A stretch of DNA of 64,000 nt, taken from the NCBI GenBank assembly GCA_034096865.1, contig JAWQFJ010028912.1, positions 7,501-71,500 of the forward strand, read 5' to 3'. Source of the DNA: Theodoxus fluviatilis (taxonomy: Eukaryota > Mollusca > Gastropoda > Cycloneritida > Neritidae). The notes under the pieces were generated by a model, which was not told the origin of the DNA, did not search any database, and saw nothing but the letters and a program-made list of their open reading frames with translations. Numbering within the stretch: the first letter of the stretch is position 1; every line of letters begins with the position of its first letter. Position numbers and translations under genes: made by a program. Positions 29,780-63,740 of this stretch are shown piece after piece.

Positions 29780-30562
29780 CAGTCATCGAGGCCCAAAAAC
29801 TTGGCGTTAAAGAGTCGTAGCACTGATGATCACCCATTGTTTTGTGGGCCAATGCTCTTGCACGGCGAGAGTGATACGGGCACCTACTTCACTTTCTTCC
29901 AACACTTGGCGGGATGTTTGTTGGGGTCTCCTCAATGTCCAGTGTTTGGAAGTGATGAAGAAAAGGCACTGAGAAATGCCATTCACATGGCCTTTCCTCA
30001 AGCAACTGTGTTGTCATGCACCAGGCATATCCGGCGAAACTGTGAGGCCATGTTAGGTGACAAAGCAGGAATGCCCAGAAAAGAAAGGAAGAAATTCCTG
30101 GAAAGTCTGTTTGGCAAGAACGGCAAATTAGCATCTGCCAAAGATCCTTCTGATATCCATGACCTGATAACACATCTCATTGAAGAAACAGACAACACCA
30201 CACTTAAACGGCATCTGCACAGGATTTCTCCTTTGCTGGAGGAAAATGTCAGAGCTCTGCAACACAAAAGGTTGTTGTATACAAACCCGCTGTGGACCAA
30301 CAACAACGCAGAATCCATGAATCATGTGCTGAAGCAAGCTGTTGACTGGAAAACGCAGAAACTTGCGAACCTCGTGCAAAAGCTACATGAAGTTGTCGCA
30401 GCACAATACATTGAGACAAAAAGGGCGTTCTTTGGGGTTGGGGAGTTCTTTCTCATTAACGAGTTCGAAAGATTCTCTGTGCCCAGGGATGTCTGGATGT
30501 GCAGCACCTCAACAATGAAAGAGCGACACATGAGAAGGTTCTTTTGCAAACGGTGGAAATGA
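29780..30562 (+). pseudogene. MULE-type transposase, N-terminally truncated
   Basis: The frame opens after a TGA at 29777-29779; the first ATG of the frame is internal, so no normal start exists here. The segment around SDEEKALRNA and FPQATVLSCTRHIRRN matches the second catalytic Asp region and the C/H motif of the MULE transposase domain. TNNNAESMNHVLK supplies the probable catalytic Glu. The first catalytic Asp and everything N-terminal are missing, as is any SWIM zinc finger. It ends at TGA 30560-30562; a basic Lys/Arg-rich tail continues in another frame just downstream, suggesting a late frameshift. It is probably inactive. Confidence 0.8.
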
Positions 30563-31020
30563 ATGTAGTCCGCAGCACAGATGGGCTTAAAAGTGTGCGC
30601 CCACCAAAACACAAAGGGAAGAAGCCTGGGCAAGTGAAAAGAAAGAGAATGGCCAAAGACTCATTCTCAACCTAGAGCAAAACGCCTCAAATGCGTTAAG
30701 CAAGAGCAAGAGCACAGCTCGCTCGGACTCTTAAGATTCTCTTCTCAAAGAAGATCGTGACAACTGACATTTGTGCTGTACTTCTCAATTTTCAGGCTTT
30801 TAACTGAATAAATTTGCGATTTTTTGTTAATGTCAGTGTGTCTGTTGTGTATGTCTGTCAAATGTTGAATCATTCCAGACAAAATGTAAGTGAGGTAAAA
30901 CTTGTGGATCAATCTTTCTCGTCCATACGCCACATACAGTCATGATAAACCATGAAATAAAGCTATCCTGCAATCTTCCACTGAAGCCCCAAAACAATTA
31001 ACGCGTCACACACTCGCACA

Positions 31021-31034
31021 CCCGCACACACACA

Positions 31035-31120
<86 letters not shown>
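31021..31120. repeat. (CA)n microsatellite inside the MULE
   Basis: About 100 bp of CA repeats lie in the non-coding 3' part of the transposon. Confidence 0.95.
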
Positions 31121-31122
<2 letters not shown>

Positions 31123-31441
31123 GACATGTGGTCAGATAACATGTCATACCAGATTGAGGTGGTGATTTATTCCTTTCAAGTTGTCTTCTTATTACCGTCT
31201 ATATATTAGAGATTAAGTTGGTTTCATTTGCCAGTTTATTTCTGATCATTTATTTCGTAAGATTCCGTATTTAATAGGTAGGCTATACCAATCACAGGAT
31301 TCCCTAGGATTCCATGAGATTCCGTAAGATTCCGTAAGATTTCGTAAGATTTCGTGAGATTCCGTAAGATTTCGTGAGATATCGTAAGATTCCGTAAGAT
31401 TTCGCTAGATTCCGTATTTAATAGGTACCCTTACTGCCGTC

Positions 31442-32550
31442 TGCCCGTTGTTCTACCCCAACTGGCTCTAGCCATTCACCGCGATCCAAACGCGCCTACT
31501 CTTTCATTCTTTGTGTCGGGGTTGACGAGCACAGCAACACAAAAACTCGCTTCAGTCCTCCTTTCCCCGTTCAAATTCATATGCACGCTTTAATACTGAG
31601 ATGGACACCGATCTTTGGGGAAATATGCAAAAGTGGTGGTCATCATCCTTTCCGTAACTACCCGTCGACAGTTGTGTGTAACCAAGGAGGGTGGGGGACG
31701 ATTAAAAGGGGAATAACTGCAAATGCCGACCTTACGTACTTTGAGTAATGTCCCTTTCACAAAGAAAACTCAGAGGAGTTGAGTGCAGTTGGGGACATTC
31801 ACTAATCAGTCGTCTGCTGCGTGTCTTCAGTCGGTGAGTGCAGCATAGGTCTTGTTTTGCGATGTTTTTAACCCCCACACCAGTAGTTATATATGTGCAT
31901 TTTATAAGAGTAGGCGAACATAGATGAATTCGAGTCGATTGACTATTGTGATTTTGTTCAAGAGCAACTTTCACGCAACCTTGCACGTCGTTACAACCTT
32001 GTGGCTTGTGCATCTGCACAGTACATCGGTCATTCATCCTTCGTTTGCTATGAAACAGTTCGGGTTCACCAGCTTCTAGTTGTCATGTAATCTGCTGTGG
32101 TATTTCAGTAAACCGTAAGGCATATGTGACCAATGTTTTGATTCAATATCTTAAAGATACGCTGTCGTGCTGTGACAATCCCGTAATGTGTTACATAATG
32201 TTGTATCTATAAATTAGTGCAAGTTCGGTATCAGTGAGGAAATTCTTAATCTCGTGCATGTAAAATGCACTCGGATCCTCTGATAGATTTCCATTCATTT
32301 TAATGTGTACGAGCAGTTCAAGAATAGGCTTCCATGATCACAGGGGAACTATAGATTTTGCATACTTAAGATCTGTAGTCGCATCATCATCGTCGTCATG
32401 GCCGTTGTCGCCGTCGTCGTCGTTGTAGTTGTCGTGATTATCATAATTAACCTCATCAACATTATGATCATCATGATCATCTTTACCTTCATTAATCTCA
32501 AAGAATCAATAATGCCGTAATTTGACTATACATGTAATGTCTCATTTCAG
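31442..32550. other. Upstream region / intron of the phosphatase gene
   Basis: No exon is supported. A degenerate CAT/CGT triplet patch lies at about 32380-32480. ATGTCTCATTTCAG at 32537-32550 is a credible 3' splice site, so the phosphatase open frame may lie on an exon starting at 32551, with an upstream 5' UTR exon not located. Confidence 0.5.
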
Positions 32551-32680
32551 GTACAAGGCTGAGATCAACAGCTGAAGTCTTTTTGCTTGGCCTGCTAACC
32601 ACCAGTTTTGACAGAGGAAGAAGGAAGCACCAGCTTTTTTCAGACCATAGGACACGTTTGTGATCCAAAGTTACCTCAAC

Positions 32681-33955
32681 ATGCTCCCCATTCTGAGCTT
32701 TCAGTCTGCTGTGCTTGGAAGCAGACATGTCTGCAGCAGATCCTTGTGGAAGTCTGGGTCTCTTGCCATGAGGGGCACAGGATCACTGTCAACTATTGCA
32801 AATCTTGACCAACATGAAGATCCTGGAAACAGAACTTCTCCAAAGAGCATAACCCTGCAGCTTGTCCCTCAAAGACTTGCAAGCATGCACTCAATCACTG
32901 GAACATCAAATATATTTGGTTGGAATATAGGGAGGTTTTCGTCTAGATCTAGGTCTAGTCAACTTCATCCCAGCTTTCATCCAAACACCCGGTACTTGCA
33001 TACACCATCTGTATATAAAGTCAATGGAGTTGGAATCAAGGAGATAGGCCCCCAAAACTGTGAGGAGTTCCTTGCCCAGTACAACACTCTTCTGTTTGAC
33101 TGTGATGGGGTCCTTTGGGGCATGGACCACACCACTCCCATCCCTGGGATACCTGAGACCATGGCGTACCTTCGCAGCCAGGGCAAGCAGATCCTCTTTG
33201 TCACCAACAACAGCATGCACGACAGGGACACCTTCATTGCCAAGTTCAAGAGGTACGGCTTTGATGCCAACTTGGAGGATGTCTTCTGTGTTGCCTATGC
33301 AGCCAGCGTCTACTTGCAGCAAATGATGCACATCAAGGGCAGTGTCTACCTCGTCGGTAGTGATGGCATGGAACATGAGCTGAATGTTGGTGGAATTAAA
33401 CATTTTGGCCATGGACCAGACCCCGATCCACCCTCCAGAGAGAGAGACGATCTTCTCAACATGCACTTTCGCAACGACGTGTCAGCAGTTCTGGTGGGTT
33501 ATGACATCCACTTCAACCTGAACAAGATCTACAAGGCAGCCAGCTACCTGACCGATCACAACTGCCTCTTTGTGGCCACAAACAACCTGGAGTCGGGCAT
33601 CAAGATTGCCCCCAACAGGTTCCAGCCTGTGACGGGCGTGCTGGTCAAGGCAGTGATGGCTGCTGCCAAGAGGGAGCCAGAGGTTGTGGGAAAACCAGAC
33701 CGCCATCTCTTTGAGTGCCTGGTGGCCACGCACCCCAACATCGACAAGGCCCGCACTCTGATGGTGGGGGACAGCATCAGGGCGGATATAGGCTTTGCCA
33801 AGACAGTGGGTATTGACTCCGCGCTGGTGTTGTCTGGAGTTGGAACTCTGCAGGCAGTGGAGGAGCACCCTGGTCTGGAGCCTGACTTCTTCCTCCAGTC
33901 CCTGGCTTCCCTCCTGCCCCGATCTGCCCATTCTGCCGACTCCAGTCACGCCTGA
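32681..33955 (+). CDS. PGP: HAD phosphatase, PGP/PDXP (phosphoglycolate / glycerol-3-phosphate phosphatase) family
   Basis: This is a single open exon of 424 codons from ATG 32681, the first ATG after an in-frame TAG at 32648. All four HAD motifs are present: nucleophile motif LFDCDGVLW (Asp140, Asp142), motif II FVTNNS, motif III Lys338 in VVGKPD, and motif IV MVGDSIRADI (Asp364, Asp369). A C2-type cap lies between motifs II and III. The family hydrolyses small phosphate esters such as 2-phosphoglycolate, glycerol-3-phosphate or pyridoxal phosphate; I cannot tell which from sequence alone. Vertebrate members are about 300-320 aa. The extra 110 or so residues at the N-terminus are Ser/Arg-rich and poor in acid residues, so they could be a mitochondrial presequence, or translation may start at a later ATG (32768 or 32886). 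The C-terminal SLASLLP resembles the family's ending. Confidence 0.88.
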   Translation: MLPILSFQSAVLGSRHVCSRSLWKSGSLAMRGTGSLSTIANLDQHEDPGNRTSPKSITLQLVPQRLASMHSITGTSNIFGWNIGRFSSRSRSSQLHPSFHPNTRYLHTPSVYKVNGVGIKEIGPQNCEEFLAQYNTLLFDCDGVLWGMDHTTPIPGIPETMAYLRSQGKQILFVTNNSMHDRDTFIAKFKRYGFDANLEDVFCVAYAASVYLQQMMHIKGSVYLVGSDGMEHELNVGGIKHFGHGPDPDPPSRERDDLLNMHFRNDVSAVLVGYDIHFNLNKIYKAASYLTDHNCLFVATNNLESGIKIAPNRFQPVTGVLVKAVMAAAKREPEVVGKPDRHLFECLVATHPNIDKARTLMVGDSIRADIGFAKTVGIDSALVLSGVGTLQAVEEHPGLEPDFFLQSLASLLPRSAHSADSSHA

Positions 33956-36653
33956 CGATCGGGTTCTACTGAATGGTGAGAACACCCTGCATGCTCCCAC
34001 CTGGTCCCGAGTGCGCAAGGGAGAAAAGCTATGAACTGGAGGCACAACTTTCCAGCAAGTTCCTGCCTGGACCAAGGCTTAAGATCTCCACTGTGGATAC
34101 TACATCATCTCCTCAAACCAGAAAATCTACAGAGGGATTAATAAGTGTTGAAACCCCCTACCCCATTTCTATTTGTCTATATTACCCTTCTCAGGAACCT
34201 TTAGATTCAGTAAACTGTAACGGCTGGAGTTTTCTGGTATGAACACTTCCAAATCCAGGCAAATCTGCAAGTTCTTTGGAAATGGGCAGGGCTAGGTGGC
34301 TCAATCCAACCTAGTCTTGATTCTCTTCTGTAGGAAGTATGTTGAGCCAAAGACTATGGAGCTCCATGGGGTCACATGACTGAGATTCCTCCATGTAGAG
34401 AGACTTAGCCAACTCCAGTCACCACCCAAGTTTTGCTCTGTAACTGGACACTGAGCCAGCTTCAAGCTTCTGTATGAAAAATAATGGCAGAAGGAACATC
34501 TAAGTACCAGTTAGTTTCAACACGGAAGTTTTCTGGCATGTAATGTAAGCACTTGGCCAATCAGCCAAGCCTGTAGATCTTCTGTACATCTAACATGCTT
34601 CAACCTCTAGTCTGCTCCATCCAAGTGCTGGTGCCTCTGTGTGTGAAATGGCATGACTCATCAGCCCCTGAAATTGGGGGATCTCCTTGGCCGGGTTCCT
34701 AGTGTGAGAATACTTTCAGCTTGGACCTTCATGTCTTAAGACAGGAGTGATGAGACTCGGGGATGCGTTCTACAACTGCCGGCTTCAATTAAATGAGAAA
34801 ATTCTATCTTTTCCAAACACTCCTGACTAAAAGATATGCAGACTGAGGCAGTTATTACATAGTCCCAAGAAATGTCCACCATTAGAGGCTTTTAAGACCC
34901 TCCAAACACACAGATCCCTGTTGGTGTTCCTGTGGTTGTAGTGAATGAGTCGGTGTGAGTAGAGAAAGAGAGCGTTGGCTGTAAGCAGTTTGTGCAATAG
35001 AACTGTGCCTCCATCAATGATGAAATCTGCAGTCAAATTATTGCCTGCTGGACACAGAATTTTTTTGCTGGAAACATGAGGCTTTAAATTTAACTCCTTT
35101 AACCTGTGAAGTTCTTGATAACAATGTATGAAACTTGTGAACATCCGGAAGTGTGTATCCGTTTCTTCTCCTGAAGCAGGAAGATGATCAAGTGCTGGCA
35201 ATCACTTGATCAAAAATGTCCACACAAACATTCCTGGTGCTGGCTACTTTAGCAAAAAAACTAATAGTTGAGGTTATGGTAAGTTACCCTTTTTTCTGCT
35301 GACCCTAAAGTTTTTTTCCAATCATGGAAGAAAACGATAAAAGAAAAAGAAATTGACAGAAAACAATAAACTCCATGCTGTTCCATCTTCTCTACCCTAT
35401 GAGCACTGGGGAATCTACATTTATTTTTTAATAGTGTTTTCAGTTAAAGAGAGTTTGGTCCATGTTCAGTCTGATCTCTTTTCTTTTCTTTCTTTTCTTT
35501 TTTTGGGGGGGATTGGGGTGGGGGGTGGGGGGGGGGGGGGGGGTGTTGCCTAAACCACAATGTGTTGTTTTTTTGTTTTCCACTTCCAGCTAAGGAGGAG
35601 AGAATTTTGGCTGCAGAACTCCAGAAGCCTTCAATTTACTTAAATTCCAATCAATGATTAAAATTCTATTGTGCACTGTATTTTTGTGGTATCAATTTGT
35701 CATTATTTGATATGAGGGTCATTCATGGTACCAACTGTTGCTATTGTTTCATTGAATTGAGGTAAGTAGATGTAGGGCTTCTTTGAAGTCTGTCTTGCTT
35801 GGTGTTTTATAAGACGAGTTGTTTCACTATTGTGACAGGAATTTTGGTTGCCATGCATTTTTTGTGTCAAAAATATCGAGTTGTGTTGTGGTGCAAGCAG
35901 GACCTTTGCTGCAAACAACTGTACACAGAGAGTTGCGATGATTTGCTTGACAGCAAAAATGCCAATTTTGTGAACATGTGAAGCAGTACAGTTAGCATTG
36001 TATGCTGCTCTAGCTGTGTTTCAAGTTGAAAAAGAATGTTTACATTTTATGATAAAGAGTCTGTAACACATCAGTGGCAGCAAAATGCTCCTTACAAGTA
36101 GATCAACTTGTCGATTGAGATAAAATCTCAATCCCTGATTGAGATCTTAGCTTATTCTATTGAGTGTAGTCTCCATTTGCATTCCTTCAAACCTCAAGGC
36201 AAAACATTTCTAATTCCTCTCTCCTTTCATATCAGTCACAGCAAAATAATGCCTTTGAAGTTGTCACTCGAGCCTTTCATTTCACATGTGATTTGTGCAC
36301 ATCGTCTTCACCTGCACTCTTTCCAATGGTAGGGCCAGATATTTATCTACTGACTTTTCATCTTGGTCACAACAAAATATCAGTGATGAAGTCATCACGC
36401 CAGGTTTTTATGTACTGCACTAACCCCAAGCTGGTAACAGTTCAGTCCATTTATTGTATTTGAAGTGTGAAACTGCAGTAAGTTTTCAGGACAAATCTGA
36501 GACTATACAAGATGAAATGGCATGCTCTCTGAACTAAGACAAGGATAAGTGTGGATATTACGTGTACTACCAATATACACATACCTAAATGTGAGATGAT
36601 TAGAAACATCACAGAAGAGTAAAGTATAATCAGTATATTTTATTTCAATAAAA
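33956..36653 (+). other. Probable long 3' UTR of the phosphatase gene
   Basis: No coding exon is seen in this 2.7-kb stretch. AATAAA hexamers at 35365-35370 and 36648-36653 are candidate poly(A) signals. A G run of about 20 lies at 35523-35542 and a TTTTCTTTTC patch just before it. The UTR extent is inference. Confidence 0.4.
36636..36653. promoter_or_regulatory. Back-to-back candidate poly(A) signals of convergent genes
   Basis: TTTATT (AATAAA on the - strand) at about 36638-36643 and AATAAA on the + strand at 36648-36653 are a few bases apart. The phosphatase (+) and the receptor gene (-) converge here. Confidence 0.35.
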
Positions 36654-39600
36654 CAGTAACATTAAAAACGTTTCACATTGAGTGGTATAACAAGGTAAAT
36701 TGACTTTTGACCTTTCTGGAAGCTCTTCTATACCGTAATTTTTCACAGTAAAGCATGCTTACAACACTAATAAATTAATTATAACTACACAGTTTTATAC
36801 TACAAGTGTAAAGAGAGATTCAAAATGCAAGTGGTAAAAGTAATGGTAAAATAAAGAGCAAAACGCCCAGACATTAAGAGAGGGGAGCACTAATGGTTTT
36901 ATATGTACACATCAAAGTCACACTAACAAAAATGTATAATATTATGCTTTTTCACTGGTGGTTGCTAAACCTCATAAAGTTTTTATACATAACGTGAAGC
37001 TACTGTCCACACTGGCAGAGATAAAAAGTAAACATCACATAGTCAAAGTGTAGAAAGAATCACAAAATGAGAAAAAAAGACTGAGAAAGGTGTAAATATT
37101 ACAAGGTAAAACAAAGTTGCAAACAATACAGAGGTACAACAGCAGTTATGTATTGAAAAATCAACAAATCCTGTCAATGACAGACCCATCAACCAACTTC
37201 TCTGAAACGTATGCACCCGTTGCATTAAGAAAGCCCTTCTCTATGAAGACAAAATGTTTGCAACTTCAAGGGATACTGCTGTACTTCAGCCATTTTAGTT
37301 CTGATGATCAACTTTTTTCTCAAAGCTCTGCTTTGTTGTACCTGTACAACTTGCACAATTCTATTACCCCCCTCCTTGAGAAGACTTCATTTTCACCTTT
37401 TCTTTTCATGGTTACAAATGGAGGTTCCACTGTTCATGAAAAATAAACACAACAAACAAACCCCAGACAGTTTCACTGGGAACTGCTGTCTACTGACTAG
37501 GAACTCAAGGGTGAGTGTGCAAACACTGAGTCTCCATGTCAGCTCAATTCTGTGTCCAACACCAAGACCAGAGGGTGTAGGGAATCAAATCCTTGTCTCT
37601 GTATCACACTGTCAATGACTGACTAGAACAAGATTTTGCACAAGTACTCTGTCAAACTGATAACAAAGCATTATGCAAAAGTAAATCATGCATGCACAAA
37701 AATCTGTCATGTTTACGAACAATGAAATGTTGGCTAAGCCAAATCTTCCACAATGAATTCATTCTGAAATAACTGACTAAGACTCCAGAAAAGATTCCGA
37801 CCTAGCAAAATCCTGCACATTAAAAAAAACACAACTCGAACCAAATGACTATAAAAGCAAAAACCGCTGGCAAAGAAGCCTCCATTATATGACTACACAG
37901 AGAAAAAAAGCACATTGAAGCACACATTTTACTACAGTTCTGACTTAAATAAATAAATAAACATACATTATCACTGTAAAGTACAATTTGCTTCAATATA
38001 ATACCTATTGTGAAGGTAAAAAGTGGATGTCTATCTTGCTGTCAAACAAAACTTCTTTGCCTAAACAAAACTGGACAGGCAAATAGGCCAAACGGGGTGA
38101 AATAGAACATTTAAGGGAGATCATAAAAATACCCAATTTTCCATTGATCCTTCTGGTTCAACATCACACAGCTTCACTGTGATACATCACATTAATTTTC
38201 CTTTTCAGCAACCTAGATGGTTTTGCTGTGAAATGCCTGAAAAATGAAAGAAACACACAATGTACAGATACATTAGAGAAGAAGCCCTGCCGTAATACTT
38301 CTGGTATTGACAATTTCAGCTCAGATTTTTTATAAGGGGACCAGACACATGCTGCTGCAGGAAAACCCTTGCCTTCACAGAACAAAAACCCTTGCCTTCA
38401 CAGAACAAAAGAGAATTCTTCACACTAACCCCAGCAACAGCAACACCTAATAGACTAACCTCAAAACGTCCAACATCAAACCTTTGGTTGTTAGAATACA
38501 TGTCCAGTGAAGTGTTAAACCTTTCAGCTCGCGCAAAGCTGAATCTTAGTCAATGTACAAACATCTAAAATTAACTAGAAGTTTTCCCCCTTTATTTCTC
38601 ATTCAACACTGACAAGTTACTTATGACATAATGATGATTATACTGATTAGTCATTAAATAAGTATTTGATTATTTTCAGAAATGTCAATTAATACTTTCT
38701 TTCAATTTTAATCGTAACTATATCAAACCATAAATGTAAAATTTGTGAGCAGATGTAAGGGAATGTAAGTGTTCGCATGAGAAACGAGTTCCACAATGCA
38801 GCATGACTTTGAATAGGATCATTTCTGTCTAGTCACATCAGCTTGTTCATCCCTCAGTACAAAGCAATCAATTCTGACAGCCTGTAAATTTATTCAGGGT
38901 GTGAAATGACTTTTTGCATCAGAGTTTGTCTTTGTTGTATGGAACTAGACATACACTTCCTGGTCTGTTGAGGTCGCCTAGAAAATGTGCAACCTGTTTC
39001 ATACACTAGAGTAAATTGAGTGTGATTTTATCTTCCAATAAGATGGCTGTGTTTCCACTAGGGGCTAAGGTTATGGTACAGGTGCTTGATTTGATATTGA
39101 AACTTCCATCTGTATGAGTCCCCTAAGCTTACATGTTTATTCCCTGGCCATCAGACCACTCTAACAGAAATTCCAACACCATTTTAACTCTCAAGGGAGC
39201 ATGCAACCAGGCATCTGAAAAATGCAACACAGTTGTCGTTCATCATTTTTTCCACCCCAGCCCTCACAAGATCTGGCTTTATTCCAGGGAGGAGAGACAG
39301 AATGTAAGTGAGGCACCTTGCTCAAGGGTGCAATTCTAGAACCAGTGCAGCTTCACATACAAGAGCACTCAAACCACTCGGCTAGTCTGACTGCACATAC
39401 AACAGCTGTACAGAAATGACAAGTCCCATCATGCTGAGGAAGCCACGGGGTGGTGAAAAATAGTTCATGGATGAGAGATATAAAGTCCTAAAAGTCTTCA
39501 GATGGAAGAAAAATATACCTGGCTCAGTGAATATGAAAGCTGAGACTTCAAGTTAGAGTAAAAGCTGTTCTCATCTAGGAAGTCTCTGTCTGTCCACATG

Positions 39601-40170
39601 GCAAAGCAGAGACATTCATTTGAAAGTGTTACAGTGAGGAAGACAGAACAAACTACACAAAGGGAAATCGATATTGAGAAGATAAGAAAGCTTAGTGCAG
39701 AATTTATTGGGGGGGGGGGGGGGGGGGGGGCTTCAAAACAATACATTCAAGTGGGGTGGGTGGGGTGGGGGGCGAAGAGACACAAACAGACAGTATGGGA
39801 TACAGTACTCAGTAAGAGTCGATGAAAGAGGGCACTTCAGATCGACAGAAAGGAAAAGGAACAGATAGGACAGGCCTACAGAAAAGCAGAATGCCACATT
39901 TAAAAAGAATTGTTTACAATCTGATCAGATGAAAGGCAGAGAATGCTAAAGGGCAAGATAAAAACTGGGGGAGACAGAAGCTGAGAAATAAAGGCAGGAA
40001 GGAGTGTGAAAGAGACTACAGTCAGAGGGGCTAGAGAGAGAGAGGCAAGAGAGATAGACAAGAGACATGCACCTACACACACTCACACACACACACACAC
40101 ATACAAGACAGAGGGAGAAGACAGACAGTGAACACGGAGACAAGACGGACAGGGACAATCCAGACACTAT
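36654..40170 (-). other. Candidate 3' UTR / downstream region of the NMDA receptor gene
   Basis: No exon is seen between the stop at 40171 and the convergent poly(A) candidates. A short duplicated phrase, AAAACCCTTGCCTTCACAG, occurs at about 38363 and 38386. A G run lies at about 39709-39730 and a short (CA)n at about 40077-40100. TTTATT hexamers near 39702 and 38887 are other possible - strand poly(A) signals. Confidence 0.4.
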
Positions 40171-61809
<21,639 letters not shown>

Positions 61810-61870
61810 CTGAAACAATGCAAAATAACCATAGCAACAGTGGTACATGAGGGTGCCTGAAACAATGCAA

Positions 61871-62286
61871 ATGACAAAGAGGAGGTAAGCTAGGATGTGA
61901 GGGACACAGAGTAGTTGGGTGGGCTGGTTGGTACCAACTGGATGAATATGTATGGATGGTGAGCTCACAAGTAAATCCACACCTGGCTGTCTTGAGAACA
62001 AAAAGGATAACAAACAGAGAAACAAAACAAGAAAAAAACACAACAAAAAATTCAACATATAATTTCAAAGTATGCAAATTTTCTTCATTAATTCTACTGG
62101 AGGAACCATCTGCCTAATCACAAATGGATTTCACATTAATACTAAAACCTTGCTGGATGAATGTTGATTTCAAGATAACGTATGGAGATGAGATCATTCA
62201 GGACCTCCTAAATTGTCTGACAGTAGAAACAGCACAAACAAGTTTTCTTTATCCCTCCAGGTTTACTGGAGGTCCTACAGACTTTA

Positions 62287-62359
<73 letters not shown>

Positions 62360-62965
62360 GTGTGTGTCTGTCCCGACTCCACGGCTGATTTCTCAAAAAC
62401 TACTGGACGGATTTCCTTGACATTTTGCACACTAACTGGAAGTTAGGTCCGATTGAATGTATCAAATTTTCAGAATCGAGGCGTTTCATGGAATGGCGAA
62501 ATTGCGTAATGTGTGATGACGTCATTTGCAAGTAGAGTTTTCATGATAATGGATTTTGAGAACATTGGTGAAAGGATAAAGAAGAATTTTTTACGATGCA
62601 AGTAGTCAATTGATGGAATGGCGACCCACTCTACAGCCACGCCCCTTTTCTCGCTGTATCTCGCGTGGTTACAGATGCGCAGGCGGCAAAATGGCTTCCG
62701 AATGAACGCTGGTTCGTTGCATTGTATTCCGGACATCATTTGTGTCTCATTTTTGCCAGACAGTGAGAAGATTTCTCAGACTGTGATAGACAGGGGTATG
62801 AATAAATACCACTCAAGTTATTTAGACGAAATTAAGATCTATGAGCAAGCGGAATAAACGGTCGAGTTGACAGCTTGGTGCTTCAGATCAATGCGAAAAA
62901 ATGAAGCTCCATGGCATATCGACTTTCTTTCCATCTTGACGCTGCTAAGCAGAAGATCAACCATC
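61871..62965 (-). other. Intron segment with (TCTG)n
   Basis: It holds a (TCTG)n array at 62285-62359 and AT-rich sequence. No upstream receptor exon is recognised up to the window edge. Confidence 0.5.
62285..62359. repeat. (TCTG)n microsatellite
   Basis: About 18 tetranucleotide units, followed by a short TG patch. Confidence 0.95.
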
Positions 62966-63590
62966 CTCATTGCTCGTGCAAAGCTGGGTAAGTGTTTTTT
63001 TTAATAATCATTTATCTGTTACTTGTTTGATGGAGTAACCTAAGCTCGCATTCCAAAATTGTAGAACCTACTGTTGAAGTGTTGTGACGTGTGTGGAGCC
63101 AAAAAGCTTGCGCAACTGTCCTTCGCACTGACTGTCCTATGCACGGACTGTCCTTTGCATTAACTGTCCTTCACACTGACTGTTCTATGCACTGACTGTC
63201 CGATGCACTGACTGTTCTATGCACTTTCACACTGACCAGTGCACAGAATGACCGGCACATGTCCGAAGCACTGGTGAGCGCGACAAAAACTTGGAGCGGA
63301 CTGTTAGATCTTTACCCACTGTAGAAAGCGCACTTCCCCTCCTCTCCTTCGTGACTATCTCCTTGTCAGTGTGAAGGACAGTTAATGCAAAAGACGGTCA
63401 GTGCAAAGGACAGTCGGTGCATAGGACAGTCAGTGCGAAGGACAGTTGCACAAGCTTTTTGGATCCACACACAACACTTCAAGAGTAGGTTCTACAATTT
63501 TGGAATGCGAGCTTAGGTTACTCCATCAAACACGTAACAGATAAATGATTAAAAAAAACAACACTTACCCAGCCTTGCACGAGCAATGAG
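62966..63590. mobile_element. Foldback element with 16-bp subrepeats (625 bp)
   Basis: The ends are inverted: CTCATTGCTCGTGCAAAGCT on the left, its near complement on the right. The arms extend about 220 bp through GGAGTAACCTAAGCTCGC and into 16-bp units of the type ACTGTCCTATGCACTG (about 7 on the left, 4 inverted on the right). The central part is unique. There is no coding capacity. Confidence 0.85.
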
Positions 63591-63740
63591 CAGTAATGTT
63601 CAATTTCTAATGCAGATCTGAGACTCACCCCCGCACAGACTCCTTTGCTTTTATTCAGCCGGTTGAGATTTAGCTGCTTGTGTGGCCACGGAAAAGAACG
63701 TTATAAATGCTTTACAAATACTCTGCCATATCAATTCTCT

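Larger units (their letters stand above)
29417..31441. mobile_element. Mutator-like (MULE) DNA transposon, 2.0 kb, with TSD
   Basis: The terminal inverted repeats start GGTACCTATTAAATACGG at 29428 and end as the complement at 31429/31430. They extend about 145 bp on the left and about 170 bp on the right. Both are filled with ACGGAATCTT / ACGAAATCTT subrepeats. TTACTGCCGTC occurs at 29417-29427 and 31431-31441 immediately outside, an 11-bp target duplication within the range known for MULEs. The interior holds a transposase remnant (29780-30562) and a (CA)n tract at 31021-31120. The element is complete at its ends but short for an autonomous MULE. Confidence 0.88.

Noticed and set aside
29801..30562. 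A domesticated host gene from a MULE transposase
   Set aside because: The frame lacks a natural start and the first catalytic Asp, and lies within intact transposon ends; decay is the simpler reading.
32906..34075. Open frames antisense to the phosphatase
   Set aside because: They are shadows of the GC-rich coding exon; no domain is recognisable.
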